From assembly GCF_014650595.1 (NCBI RefSeq), contig NZ_BMVG01000006.1, positions 124,001-188,000 on the forward strand: 64,000 nt of DNA, read 5' to 3'. The position numbers were made by a program, and so were the translations under genes. Source of the stretch: Streptomyces alanosinicus. GTDB taxonomy: Bacteria > Actinomycetota > Actinomycetes > Streptomycetales > Streptomycetaceae. The notes beneath the pieces were generated by a model, which saw only the letters and a program-made list of their open reading frames with translations, did not search any database and was not told the DNA's origin. Of this stretch, positions 42,935 to 52,336 are shown piece by piece; the stretch's first letter is position 1, and each line of letters starts with the position of its first letter.

Positions 42935-43846
42935 CTACGCCGCGACCAGATACGAGAAGACGGACTCGAGGGACTCGTCGGAGGGCGAGACCGTGAGAAG
43001 CCGGATGCCGTGGTCCCGGGCGACCTTCGGCAGCAGGGCGGTGAACCGGCCGAAGTCGACGGCCTGGATACGCAGCGCGCCCTCGGTCATGTCGACCTCG
43101 ATGCCGGCGGTCGAGGGGTCGGCGATCAACGCGGCCGCGAGGGCCCGGTCATCGCTGGAGCGGACCAGGTAGCGGTGCGGGCGGTCGGTCATCAGCCGGC
43201 GGATCTTGCGGAAGTCGCCACTGGCCGCGTGCCGTCCGGCGACGACGACCTCGATGTGCCGGGCGAGCTGCTCGACCTCTTCGAGGATGTGCGAGGAGAA
43301 CAGCACGGTGCGGCCCTCGTCGCCCATCGTGCGCAGCAGTTCCATCAGCTGCATGCGCTGGCGCGGGTCCATGCCGTTGAACGGCTCGTCCAGCAGGAGC
43401 AGCGAGGGATCGTGGACCAGCGCGCTCGCCATCTTCACGCGCTGTCGCATGCCCTTGGAGTACGTGGCGATCCTGCGGTCCTGCGCGTACTCCATCTCGA
43501 CCGTGGCCAGCGCCTTTTGGGCCGCCTTGGCGCCGAGGCCGTGCAGTTCGGCGTTGGCGACGACGAACTCGCGGCCGGTGAGGAAGTCGTACATCGCCTC
43601 GCGCTCGGGGACGATGCCGATGTGCTGGTAGATCTTCTCGTTGCGCCACACCGGCTGTCCGTCGAGGGTGACGGTGCCGGTGGAGGGGGCGAGGAAGCCG
43701 CCCATCATGTTGATCAGGGTGGACTTGCCGGCGCCGTTGGGGCCGAGCAGGCCGGTGACGCCGGGGCCGATCGTCATGGTGATGTCGTTGACGGCGACCA
43801 CGTTGCCGAACCAGCGGGAGACATGGTCGATGGTGAGAGTGCTCAT
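42935..43846 (-). CDS. ABC transporter ATP-binding protein
   Basis: 303 residues. Walker A GPNGAGKST, signature YSKGMRQRV, Walker B LLLLDEPFNGMDP and the His switch after VLFSSHIL are all intact. The C-terminal 90 residues are the regulatory tail typical of CcmA/NatA-like ATPases. It couples with the permease genes on either side; the preferred partner is the next downstream permease. Direction and spacing indicate a four-gene exporter operon. Confidence 0.93.
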   Translation of the reverse strand: MSTLTIDHVSRWFGNVVAVNDITMTIGPGVTGLLGPNGAGKSTLINMMGGFLAPSTGTVTLDGQPVWRNEKIYQHIGIVPEREAMYDFLTGREFVVANAELHGLGAKAAQKALATVEMEYAQDRRIATYSKGMRQRVKMASALVHDPSLLLLDEPFNGMDPRQRMQLMELLRTMGDEGRTVLFSSHILEEVEQLARHIEVVVAGRHAASGDFRKIRRLMTDRPHRYLVRSSDDRALAAALIADPSTAGIEVDMTEGALRIQAVDFGRFTALLPKVARDHGIRLLTVSPSDESLESVFSYLVAA

Positions 43847-43898
43847 GGGCGCAGCCCATTCCTTGGAAGGGTGGTGGCGGGAGACGGGCTGGGCGTGG

Positions 43899-44807
43899 TC
43901 ACAGTCCCACCTTCTTGTAGCGGCGCATCAGCAGGCCGTAGCTGCCGGCGATCAGGCCGAGCACGACCAGGACATAGAGCACGCCCTGTCCGGACGACGG
44001 GTTGATCGCGCCGGGGTTGCGGGCGGTCGCGCCCAGGAAGGCCGACTGGACGCCGTCGATGAGCGTGACGGGCGAGAACAGGCCGATCCACGGGATGGCG
44101 GAGGTGTGGTTCTGCACATCGGCGATGGCCTGGAGCGTGCTGACCGCGCCGTAGGAGATGATCAGCACGGCGATCACGGCGGCGATACCGAAACCCCGGC
44201 GCGGGGTGACCGCGGCGATGACCAGGCCGATGCCGGCGAAGAGCAGGGAGAGCAGCGCCACGGAGACCAGTCCCTCGGCGAATTCCTTCGTCTGGTGGGC
44301 GAAGCCCAGCTTGGACAGCAGCGCGCCCACGTACATCACGAGCAGGGGGGCGGCGGTCAGGATGAAGATCGCCGAGGCGAGTGACGCGAACTTGGCGCGG
44401 ACGTAGTCGGCGGTCTCGATGGGCCGCGAGAAGTACAGCGGCACGGTCTTGAAGCGCAGGTCGCGGGAGACGGCCTGGGGTGCCTGCGCGGCGACGTACA
44501 GGCTGATCACGGCCTGCATCATGATCGCGTAGCGGGTGTAGGCCACCGGCAGTTCATGCGCCTTGGTGGCGACCGCGACGGCCACCATGATGGCCGCGGG
44601 CACGCACATCACCGTGAACAGCAGCATCGGCAGCACCTTGGACTTGGCCGAGCGGCCGAGGCCGTAGGCGCCGCGCAGGGACTGCGAGTACAGCGAGAGG
44701 CGGGCGTAGGCGCGGCCGAGGCGGGGGCCGTCGTAGCCGCGGTAGCCGATGTCGTGGATGCGGGTCTGGTCGCCCGCGGGTGTGGTCAGGGGCTGCTCAA
44801 CCGCCAT
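43899..44807 (-). CDS. ABC-2 type transporter permease
   Basis: 302 residues with a soluble N-terminus (IHDIGYRGYDGPRLG) and six membrane helices. RDLRFKTVPLYFSRPIETADYVRAK is the coupling loop. It overlaps the start of its upstream ATPase gene by 11 bp, so the pair is tightly coupled. The N-terminal motif GYRGYDGPR is common to actinobacterial permeases of this group. Confidence 0.88.
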   Translation of the reverse strand: MAVEQPLTTPAGDQTRIHDIGYRGYDGPRLGRAYARLSLYSQSLRGAYGLGRSAKSKVLPMLLFTVMCVPAAIMVAVAVATKAHELPVAYTRYAIMMQAVISLYVAAQAPQAVSRDLRFKTVPLYFSRPIETADYVRAKFASLASAIFILTAAPLLVMYVGALLSKLGFAHQTKEFAEGLVSVALLSLLFAGIGLVIAAVTPRRGFGIAAVIAVLIISYGAVSTLQAIADVQNHTSAIPWIGLFSPVTLIDGVQSAFLGATARNPGAINPSSGQGVLYVLVVLGLIAGSYGLLMRRYKKVGL

Positions 44808-45798
44808 GGCCGACGGCCTCCTTCCGCTGCTCGTCGCTGCCGCGCTCGTCGCTGTCGTTCCGGGCGCCGTCGGTGAACACCTCGGAGATGTGGTGCCGGC
44901 GCTGCTCCATGCGGACCAGGCCGAGGCCGAGGTCCGCGACCACGTCCCGGACCAGGTCGTAGGACTCCTCGCTCTGGGCGGTGAGCAGCAGGATGTGCCC
45001 GGCTCCGGGCAGGCCCGCGCCCTCCGCCTGCGTCTCCACCCCGCGCGCGTGGAGCGCGTCGCGGACCGCGCGGGTGCCGTCCGGGTGGGTGTCGCTGTCG
45101 GTGACCTCGATCGCGAGGGTGGTCGTGGTCTGGGTGAAGTCGGTGGTGGAGCTGGAGCGCAGGAGCTTGCCGCCGTCGATGACGACGACGTGGTCGCAGG
45201 TGCGCTCCAGTTCCCCGAGGAGGTGGGAGGTGACCAGGACCGAGATGCCGAACTCGGTGTGGATCCGGCGGATCAGACCGAGCATCTCGTCGCGGCCGAC
45301 CGGGTCCAGGCCGTTGGTCGGCTCGTCCAGGAACACCAGCTGCGGGTCGTGCACCAGGGCCTGGGCGAGCTTCACCCGCTGCTTCATGCCCGTGGAGTAG
45401 CCGCCGATGGGGCGGTAGCGCTCCTCGTACAGGCCGACGTGGCGCAGGGTGTCCGCGGTGCGCTCGCGGGCCGCGGTGGGCGGCAGGCCGGACATGCGCG
45501 CCATGTGCACGACGAACTCGGTGGCCGAGACGTCGGGCGGCAGGCAGTCGTGCTCCGGCATGTAGCCGACGCGCTCACGGATGGTGCCGCCCTTGGTGGC
45601 GACGTCGAGGCCGAGCACCTCGGCGCGGCCCTCCGTGGCGGGGGACAGACCCAGCAGGATCTTGATCAGGGTGGACTTGCCGGCGCCGTTGGCTCCGACG
45701 AGTCCGGTCACACCGGGCCCGATGTCCACGGACAGCCGGTCGAGCGCGGTCACCCGGGGGAACCGCTTGCTCAGGCTTTCGGTCGCGATCACAGTCAC
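44797..45798 (-). CDS. ABC transporter ATP-binding protein
   Basis: 333 residues, GTG start. Walker A GANGAGKST, signature YSTGMKQRV, Walker B LVFLDEPTNGLDP, switch VTSHLL. A C-terminal domain with IAIEV-type strands follows, as in lipid/drug exporters. First gene of the four-gene exporter operon; two complete ATPase-permease pairs are encoded in tandem, apparently from a duplication, since the pairs have the same order and size classes. The acidic C-terminal tail (DSDERGSDEQRKE) is unusual. Confidence 0.93.
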   Translation of the reverse strand: MTVIATESLSKRFPRVTALDRLSVDIGPGVTGLVGANGAGKSTLIKILLGLSPATEGRAEVLGLDVATKGGTIRERVGYMPEHDCLPPDVSATEFVVHMARMSGLPPTAARERTADTLRHVGLYEERYRPIGGYSTGMKQRVKLAQALVHDPQLVFLDEPTNGLDPVGRDEMLGLIRRIHTEFGISVLVTSHLLGELERTCDHVVVIDGGKLLRSSSTTDFTQTTTTLAIEVTDSDTHPDGTRAVRDALHARGVETQAEGAGLPGAGHILLLTAQSEESYDLVRDVVADLGLGLVRMEQRRHHISEVFTDGARNDSDERGSDEQRKEAVGHGG

Positions 45799-45925
45799 GC
45801 CAACGACGGTAGTGACCCGGGCCGCGGTGGTCGTCAGACCACAGAGCCGTCTTCACGTCAGACCCAGGTATTACGGGGCCCTAAGGGATCCGGCTCTGCG
45901 GTGCATCACGACCTTGAAATGGCGG

Positions 45926-46396
45926 TCAGGGGGCGATGCGTACGACGGCCTCGATCTCGACCGCGATGCCGAACGGCAGGCTCATCATGCCGACGGCGGA
46001 CCGGGCGTGAGAGCCGCGTTCGGGGCCGAAGACGTCGACGAGGAGATCGGAGGCGCCTTCCGCGACCACGTGCTGTTCCTGGAACTCGGGCGCGGACTGC
46101 ACCATGACCAGAAGCTTGACGAACTCCTGTATCCGGTCCAGATCACCGAGCTCGGCCTGGAGGGCCGAGAGGATGTTCAGCGTGACCAGGCGGGCGGCTT
46201 CCTTGCCTTCGTCCACGGTGAAGTCCGCGCCGAGACGGCCCCGGTACTTCACCGACCCGTCCGGGTTGAGCGGTCCGTGGCCGGAGACGAAGACGAGTTC
46301 GCCGACCGTCTTCGTCGGCACGTAGTTCGCCAGCTTCGGCAGCAGCGGCGGAAGCGTCAGCCCCAGTTCCTGCAGGCGGCGGGAAACCTGTCCCAT
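45926..46396 (-). CDS. RidA/YjgF family protein
   Basis: 156 residues. YVPTKTVGELVFVSGHGPLNPDG and MSLPFGIAVEIEAVV are RidA-family strands; the arginine that holds the carboxylate in deaminases is present near HARSAVGMMSL. RidA proteins hydrolyse reactive enamine or imine intermediates made by PLP enzymes. It lies 29 bp behind the MFS exporter gene in the same direction and at the edge of the hydroxyphenylglycine island, so it may clear imines from the transaminase step. GGAGAAA precedes the ATG. Confidence 0.88.
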   Translation of the reverse strand: MGQVSRRLQELGLTLPPLLPKLANYVPTKTVGELVFVSGHGPLNPDGSVKYRGRLGADFTVDEGKEAARLVTLNILSALQAELGDLDRIQEFVKLLVMVQSAPEFQEQHVVAEGASDLLVDVFGPERGSHARSAVGMMSLPFGIAVEIEAVVRIAP

Positions 46397-46425
46397 CGGT
46401 GTTTCTCCTCATCCTTCGTCATTCT

Positions 46426-47685
46426 TCATTCTTCGTTCGGAGGTGCGGATGTCACGGGCGCGGCAGGCATGGCCTGCGGCACGCCGGACCCGGTGGCCGT
46501 ACGGGCCGCGATGGCCCGCAGACCGTGGAATGCGGTGAAGCCGGTCAGCGCGAAGACACACACCAGAATCGCGAAGGACCGGATGTCGGACGGGATCGCG
46601 CTCACGAGAAGTGACGACAGGCTGCCGCCGGCCATCTGCACCGCCCCCAGCAGCCCGGAAGCCGCCCCCGCCATCGTGGGGAACGAGGTCACCCCGCCCG
46701 CCACGGACATCGGGAAGAGGAAGCCGTTACCGATGGTCACCGCGGTCATCAGGACCAGCAGCGGCCAGGGGGTGTGCGGATCGGTCAGCCCCACGGCGAG
46801 CAGCACCAACGCACCGCTCGAAAAGATCAGATGGCCCCGCACCAGCAACTGGTCGATCGAGTGCCGAGCGAGCAGGCGGCGCGATATGAGATTGCCCGAG
46901 ATGTACGCGGCGGCGATGCTGATGTAGCAGTATCCGTTGGCCTCGGTGCTCATGCCCAGACGCTGGAAGATCACCGGCGAGGCGACCAGATAGCCGGTGT
47001 ACACCGCGTATCCCACGCCCAGATTGAGCCCGTAGCCCCAGAATTTGGCGCTGAGCAGCAGTTTCCGGTAGTTCCCGACCGTCGTGCGCAGGCGCCGTGC
47101 GCGGCGTTCCGGCGGCAGCGACTCCGGCACCCTGAGGACCACGGCGAGCACGGTGACCAGCGCGATCGCGGCCGTCAGGAAGAAGGGGGCACGCCATGAC
47201 AGCCACGTCGTCAGGTAGCCGCCCAGGAGGGGGGAGACCGCCGGCGAGGCGCCGACCACCGGCATGATCGTGGTGAAGACCCGGCCCGCGGTCTGCTGCC
47301 CGTACAGATCGCCGACGATGGCCCGGGCGAGCACGAGGCCCGCGCCCGCGCCGAGTGCCTGGAGCAGCCGGGCCGACGCGAAGACCGTGATGTTCGGCGA
47401 CAGCGCGCAGGCCAGTGAGGCCACGGCGTAGAGCGAGAAACCGCCGATGACGAGGCGACGCCGGCCGACGGCGTCGGACCAGGGTCCGTAGAGCAGTTGG
47501 GCCACGAGCAGCCCCACGAGGTAGGGGCTGAAGGTGGCCTGGACCGAGGAGACGGAGCTGCCGAGGGCGTGGGCGGTCCGTGCCAGCCCGGGGAGGTTGA
47601 TGTCCGAGGACATCAGTCCGCCGACGCTCAGGGAGATGAGCACCGCGAGAAGTAACGGTGGGAGCTTGGCTTCCGTGGTCTGCAT
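46426..47685 (-). CDS. MFS drug/metabolite exporter (Bcr/CflA type)
   Basis: 419 residues, 12 membrane helices. Motif A between helices 2 and 3 is YGPWSDAVGRRRL, and motif C is near GASPAVSPLLGGYL, a mark of drug-proton antiporters. The protein probably exports the product of the adjacent island. Codon 11 is TTA (47653-47655), rare in Streptomyces, which makes translation depend on the bldA tRNA. The start is secure: AAGGG precedes ATG 47685. It diverges from phzF. Confidence 0.92.
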   Translation of the reverse strand: MQTTEAKLPPLLLAVLISLSVGGLMSSDINLPGLARTAHALGSSVSSVQATFSPYLVGLLVAQLLYGPWSDAVGRRRLVIGGFSLYAVASLACALSPNITVFASARLLQALGAGAGLVLARAIVGDLYGQQTAGRVFTTIMPVVGASPAVSPLLGGYLTTWLSWRAPFFLTAAIALVTVLAVVLRVPESLPPERRARRLRTTVGNYRKLLLSAKFWGYGLNLGVGYAVYTGYLVASPVIFQRLGMSTEANGYCYISIAAAYISGNLISRRLLARHSIDQLLVRGHLIFSSGALVLLAVGLTDPHTPWPLLVLMTAVTIGNGFLFPMSVAGGVTSFPTMAGAASGLLGAVQMAGGSLSSLLVSAIPSDIRSFAILVCVFALTGFTAFHGLRAIAARTATGSGVPQAMPAAPVTSAPPNEE

Positions 47686-47919
47686 GCCTGCCCTTCCGGA
47701 CGCGGGTGCGCCCTGCGCCCGCCGCCGTGGCGACGGTCATGCGGCGACTGGGGGCGGTATGACGATCGATCGGTGATCGAGCCTAGTGATCGGTGGGGTA
47801 TGAAACATCCTCCTCTCGGACCGTTCCCCCCGCCCCGTTGGGGGCTGACTGATGGTCCGAAGAGCGCCAACTCCGGCCCCCTCCACGCAACTCGTCCCCT
47901 CGTCCGTAATGTCGGGAGC

Positions 47920-48714
47920 ATGCGCGCTTTCATCGTTGATGCGTTCACCGACCGGCCCTTCGCCGGCAACCCCGCCGGTATGTGTCTGCTGGACACTCCG
48001 GCCGACGCCGCCTGGATGCAGCAGGTGGCGGCGGAACTCAACCTGTCCGAAACCGCGTTCGTGCACCCCGTGGGGGAAAACACCTACGGACTGCGGTGGT
48101 TCACACCGACCGTGGAGGTGGACCTGTGCGGCCACGCCACCTTGGCCACCGCGCACGTCCTGTACGCGGCGCTCGGCGCGGCCTTCGACGCGACGCTCCG
48201 CTTCGAGACCAAGAGCGGAGTGCTGGCCGCCCGTCGGCACGGACACCGCGGCATCACCCTGGACTTTCCCAGTGATCCGCCGACCGCGGGCACCGTGCCG
48301 GACCGGCTCGCCAAGGTACTGGGCGCCGAACCGGTGTGGACCGGCCGGGCGAGCCACGATCTGCTCGTGGAACTGCCGGAGGCGGTGGCGGTGCGCGACC
48401 TGTCACCGGACATCGCCGCGCTGGCGGAGTTCAGCGGCCGGGCGGTCATCGTGACCGCCGGCGCACCCGACGGCGCCGATCACGACTTCGTCTCCCGGGT
48501 CTTCGCACCCGCCGCCGGCATCCCCGAGGATCCCGTCACCGGCGCCGCCCACTGCGTCCTCGCACCTCACTGGGCCGGGCGGCTGGGCCGCACCGAGCTC
48601 ACCGGGGTGCAGCTGTCCCCACGGGGCGGACGGGTGGGCGTCACCCTGCGCGACGACCGGGTCACCCTGCTGGGGCAGGCGGTGACCGTCTTCGAGGGCG
48701 AACTGAAGGCGTGA
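47920..48714 (+). CDS. PhzF family isomerase/epimerase
   Basis: 264 residues from ATG 47920 (RAFIVDAFTDRPFAGNPAGM). The catalytic Glu lies in LNLSETAFV, followed by GLRWFTPTVEVDLCGHATLATAHVL and the C-terminal GIPEDPVTGAAHC, all typical of the diaminopimelate-epimerase-like PhzF fold. PhzF isomerises dihydro-hydroxyanthranilate in phenazine synthesis; most relatives act on unknown compounds. It is the only rightward gene in the island and diverges from the exporter gene. The short gap to the upstream GGGAG suggests a weak or leaderless start. Confidence 0.88.
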   Translation: MRAFIVDAFTDRPFAGNPAGMCLLDTPADAAWMQQVAAELNLSETAFVHPVGENTYGLRWFTPTVEVDLCGHATLATAHVLYAALGAAFDATLRFETKSGVLAARRHGHRGITLDFPSDPPTAGTVPDRLAKVLGAEPVWTGRASHDLLVELPEAVAVRDLSPDIAALAEFSGRAVIVTAGAPDGADHDFVSRVFAPAAGIPEDPVTGAAHCVLAPHWAGRLGRTELTGVQLSPRGGRVGVTLRDDRVTLLGQAVTVFEGELKA

Positions 48715-48817
48715 GGCGTGCGGGACGCCCTGAGCGTGGCCGGACCACCGGGCACGGCCATGCTCAGGGCGGGGCTCAGGGGCGGATCAGGGGCAGCGCG
48801 GGGCTCGGGGGCGCGGA

Positions 48818-49849
48818 TCAGGGGCGGATCAGGACCTTGAGGGCCTCGCGCTCCGCCATGGCCTTGTAGCCGTCCGGGATGCCATCGATCCCCACGGTGC
48901 GGTCGAAGACCGCGGAGGCGTCGAGCCGTCCGGACAGCACCTCGGGCAGCAGCTCCGGCGCATAGGCCCGGGCCGGGGTGACACCGCCGGCGAGGGTGAC
49001 GTTGCGGCGGTAGAACCGCCGTACGTCGACGCCTTCGCCGTCCTGGGGGACTCCCACATAGCCGACCGCGCCACCGGGACGGGCCATGTCCAGCGCGTCA
49101 CGCAGCGCCGCGCCGGTGCCGACGCACTCCAGCACCGCGTGCGCGCCATGCCCTCCGGTCAGCTCCCGGATCCGCTCGACGGCCTCCGCGCCACGCTCCT
49201 GGACCACGTCGACCGCACCGTAGCGGCGCGCCAGCTCGGTACGTCGGGCATGCCGGCCCAGGATGATGATGCGCTCCGCGCCCAGCCGGGCGGCGGCCAG
49301 AACCGCGCACAGCCCGACCGCGCCGTCGCCGACCACGGCGACGGTGGTGCCCGGCCCCACCCTCGCGGCCCGCGCGGCGTGGTGCCCCGTGCACAGCACG
49401 TCGGAGAGGGCCAGCACCGCGGGCAGCCGTGGGTCATCCGGCTCCAGCGGGAGCGGCACCAGCGTGCCGTCCGCCTGCGGCACCCGCACCGCCTCGCCCT
49501 GGCCACCGTCCAGTTCCCCGCCCCAGAACCCGCCGTTCAGACACGCGCAGTGCAGCCCCGCACGGCAGAACTCGCAGGTCCCGTCGGACCACTTGAACGG
49601 TGCGAGCACCAGGTCACCACGGCGCACCGAGGTGACGTGCGCCCCGGTCTCCTCGACCACACCGATGAATTCGTGCCCGACCCGGAGGCCGTCCGGTGTC
49701 GGAGCGAGTTTCCGGTAGCGCCAGAGGTCGCTGCCGCAGATGGCGGCGTGGGTGACCCGGACCACTGCGTCGGTCTGCTGGGTCATCCGGGCATCGGGCA
49801 CCTCCTTCACCCGGACGTCCCCTGCCCCGAACATCACTGCTGCCCGCAC
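48818..49849 (-). CDS. Zinc-dependent alcohol dehydrogenase (MDR family)
   Basis: 343 residues. Catalytic zinc ligands are in AAICGSDLWR (Cys) and VGHEFIGVVE (His-Glu). The structural zinc lobe is altered to GTCEFCRAGLHCACLNGG. The Rossmann motif GDGAVGLCAVL binds NAD(P). Last gene of the leftward operon, 67 bp after tyrA. In the pathway context it could oxidise or reduce an alcohol made by the neighbouring oxygenase, but that is inference. Usual length for the family. Confidence 0.88.
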   Translation of the reverse strand: MRAAVMFGAGDVRVKEVPDARMTQQTDAVVRVTHAAICGSDLWRYRKLAPTPDGLRVGHEFIGVVEETGAHVTSVRRGDLVLAPFKWSDGTCEFCRAGLHCACLNGGFWGGELDGGQGEAVRVPQADGTLVPLPLEPDDPRLPAVLALSDVLCTGHHAARAARVGPGTTVAVVGDGAVGLCAVLAAARLGAERIIILGRHARRTELARRYGAVDVVQERGAEAVERIRELTGGHGAHAVLECVGTGAALRDALDMARPGGAVGYVGVPQDGEGVDVRRFYRRNVTLAGGVTPARAYAPELLPEVLSGRLDASAVFDRTVGIDGIPDGYKAMAEREALKVLIRP

Positions 49850-49916
49850 GGTCGTACTCCTCTGAAATCGATCGACAAGGCCGGTCGGCCCGGTATCGCC
49901 CGGGTGCCCCGCGGAG

Positions 49917-51023
49917 TCATGCGTGGACGGGCCAGCCGTGGCGCCGGAGTCCGGCCGTGAGTGCGTCGGCCGACTCGCCCGTCACCAGGAGCTCCACGAA
50001 CCCGGTGTTCCCGTCCGTCGCGTGGTCGAGACGGATGTCCTCGATGTTCGCTCCCGTACCCGAAGCGTCCGCCAGCACCCGGGCCAGCTCACCCGCCCGG
50101 TCACGTAGAAGAACCCGAACTGATGAGTACGTTACGGAAGTTCCGCCGTGTTTTCCGGGGATCCTGGCATGTCCCTCGTTGCCGCGCGCGAGCAGCGCGG
50201 ACAGTTCGGCGGCGGCCGGATGGGACCGGGCCGTGACGGGGTCCGTCGAAGCCATCGCGCGCAGTGCGCGGAGCACCGCCTCCAGATCACCGGCGAGGTC
50301 GGCCAGGAGCTCCGCCACGGCGGGCGCGTTGGTCGCGAGGATGTCCGTCCACAGGGCGGCGTCGCCCGCGGCGATGCGGGTGACGTCCCGCAGCCCCTGG
50401 CCGGCGAGGCGGACCGCGAGTGCCTCGTCGTCCCGCAACCGCGCGGCCATCAGACTGGCCAGCAGGTGCGGCAGGTGGGAGACGAGAGCGACGGCACGGT
50501 CATGCTCCTCGGGACTCAGCACGACCGGCACCCCGCCGCACCGTCTGACCAGTTCCAGGACACGGCCCAGCGCCAGCTGCTCGGTCGCCGGGCCGGGTGT
50601 CAGCACCCAGGGCCGGCCGCCGAAGAGGTCCGCCCGCCCGGCCAGCGGCCCCGAGCGTTCCCGTCCTGCCATGGGATGGCCGCCGACGAAGGAGGCCAGA
50701 TCGCAGCCGCGGGCCTCCATGTCGGCCTGCGGCGGACGCTTCACACTGGCCACATCGGTGTAGGCCCGGGCGAGTCCGGCCTTCTGCTGCTCCTCCAGAA
50801 CGGCGGCCACGCTCCCCGGCGGCACCGCCAGCACGGCCAGGTCCACGGGGGCGCGGGGTGTCTCCGTCGTGCCGGCACCCCGCGCGGCGGCGGCGCGGGC
50901 CGCGGAGCGGTCCCGGTCGATCAGGTGGGTGGTGACTCCCTGCTCCGCCAGCGCGAGGGCCACGGAGGTGCCGATGAGGCCGGTGCCGACGACGGCGACC
51001 GTGCGCAGTTCGCTCACGGCCAT
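49917..51023 (-). CDS. tyrA: Prephenate dehydrogenase with C-terminal ACT domain
   Basis: 368 residues. NAD-binding VVGTGLIGTS at the N-terminus, the catalytic His in FVGGHPMAGRE, a helical dimerisation domain (about 170-290) and an ACT domain (about 300-368: SSVRVLLRDRAGELARVLADA). It turns prephenate into 4-hydroxyphenylpyruvate, the first committed precursor of Hpg. It starts within the hpgT stop (TGATG). A copy of tyrA inside Hpg clusters is well known in glycopeptide producers, where it boosts precursor supply. Confidence 0.92.
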   Translation of the reverse strand: MAVSELRTVAVVGTGLIGTSVALALAEQGVTTHLIDRDRSAARAAAARGAGTTETPRAPVDLAVLAVPPGSVAAVLEEQQKAGLARAYTDVASVKRPPQADMEARGCDLASFVGGHPMAGRERSGPLAGRADLFGGRPWVLTPGPATEQLALGRVLELVRRCGGVPVVLSPEEHDRAVALVSHLPHLLASLMAARLRDDEALAVRLAGQGLRDVTRIAAGDAALWTDILATNAPAVAELLADLAGDLEAVLRALRAMASTDPVTARSHPAAAELSALLARGNEGHARIPGKHGGTSVTYSSVRVLLRDRAGELARVLADASGTGANIEDIRLDHATDGNTGFVELLVTGESADALTAGLRRHGWPVHA

Positions 51024-52336
51024 CAGCTGCCCCGTGCGATCCGCTGTCGGACGTGCGCCGCGAGGCGCCGTACCCCCTCCTCGATCTGACCGGGAGTCAG
51101 ATAGCTGGCGGACAGTCTGATCTGCCGCTCTCCGCCGCTTCCCAGATGGAAGTAGCTCATCGGTGTCCAGATCACACCGTGATCGCGGGCCGCCTCCTCC
51201 AGGAAGGCGTTGTCGGCCGCGAACGGCAGTGTCATCACGAGGAAGAACCCGCCGTCGGGCACGTTCCAGCGCACCGGCCAGCGGTCCTGGGGCAGATGCC
51301 GCGCGAGCGCGTCCAGCAGCGCGTTCATGTTGCCGCGGTAGAAGTCGATGAGTTCCTTGTCGGCTTCCCGGAGCCGGCAGTCGTGCGCGACGAGCATCCC
51401 GCCGACCACGGCCTGGGCGATCGCCGGCGTGTTGACCGTGACCATGCTCTTGATCTTCGACAGCTCGTCCGCGAGAACCGTGCGCGCGCCGCCGCCGAGG
51501 ACCGGCTGGTCCGCGATGACGTAGCCGACCCGGGCGCCGGGGAAGCAGGTCTTGGCGAACGAACCGAAGTAGATCACCCGGTGCCGGGTGTCGAGCGACT
51601 TCAGGGTGGGCCGGCCCTCCCCGGTGCGGCTGAAGAACCCGTACGGGTTGTCCTCCAGCACCAGCAGGTCCTCCTCGGCGGCGAGGTCGAGAAGCTGGTG
51701 CCGCCGGTCAAGGGGCATCGACGCACCGGAGGGGTTGGCGAAGTCGGGGATCACATAGACGGCGCGCGGCCGCTTGCCCCGGGCACGCACGTCCCGGACC
51801 GCCGCGCGCAGTGCGTCGAGGTCCAGGCCCGCGTCGTCCTCGGGTACCGGAACCGTCTCGGCGTCCAGCAGCCGCGCCGCGCCGGTGATGCCGACGTAGC
51901 CGGGATCGGTCACCAGCAGTACGTCGTCCGGTCCGGCGATGAGTGCCCGGAGCACCAGGAGCATCGCCTCCTGGCAGCCGACGGTGACGACGATGTGCGA
52001 CGCGTCGACGTGGATGCCTTCGTCGTTGGCGATCGTCCGCGCGACCAGCTCGTTGATCTGGCCGTTGGTCCGGCCGTACTGGAAGAGCGCGGTGCGGATC
52101 TGCTCGGGTGTACGTCCGAGGTCCGCCTCCAGGTGCCGGGTGTAGGCCGTGAGGTAGTCGCCGATCCGGTCCACCTCGAAGAACCCGTCGTAGGGGCGGC
52201 CCGGACCGAACGAGATCGCCTTCGGGTGACGCAGCGTCACCTCGTTGAGGAAGTTCATCACGTCGAGCAGGGGATCCGACAGCGAGGAGTGGAGCTCGGC
52301 CGGCGTGAGCTCGGCGTCCGGTCCGGGCCGCGGCAT
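51023..52336 (-). CDS. hpgT: 4-hydroxyphenylglycine transaminase (HpgT-like)
   Basis: 437 residues, fold-type I PLP enzyme of the class I/II group. FGPGRPYDGFFEV near residue 45 is a hallmark of HpgT; YVIPDFANPSGAS binds PLP, and the PLP lysine is in FGSFAKTCFPGARVG. HpgT transfers the amino group, normally from tyrosine, to 4-hydroxyphenylglyoxylate and so regenerates 4-hydroxyphenylpyruvate for HmaS. Stop and start overlaps with both neighbours (TAATG, TGATG) show tight coupling. Alternative identity would be a MocR-like 2-aminoadipate transaminase; the gene context favours HpgT. Confidence 0.88.
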   Translation of the reverse strand: MPRPGPDAELTPAELHSSLSDPLLDVMNFLNEVTLRHPKAISFGPGRPYDGFFEVDRIGDYLTAYTRHLEADLGRTPEQIRTALFQYGRTNGQINELVARTIANDEGIHVDASHIVVTVGCQEAMLLVLRALIAGPDDVLLVTDPGYVGITGAARLLDAETVPVPEDDAGLDLDALRAAVRDVRARGKRPRAVYVIPDFANPSGASMPLDRRHQLLDLAAEEDLLVLEDNPYGFFSRTGEGRPTLKSLDTRHRVIYFGSFAKTCFPGARVGYVIADQPVLGGGARTVLADELSKIKSMVTVNTPAIAQAVVGGMLVAHDCRLREADKELIDFYRGNMNALLDALARHLPQDRWPVRWNVPDGGFFLVMTLPFAADNAFLEEAARDHGVIWTPMSYFHLGSGGERQIRLSASYLTPGQIEEGVRRLAAHVRQRIARGS

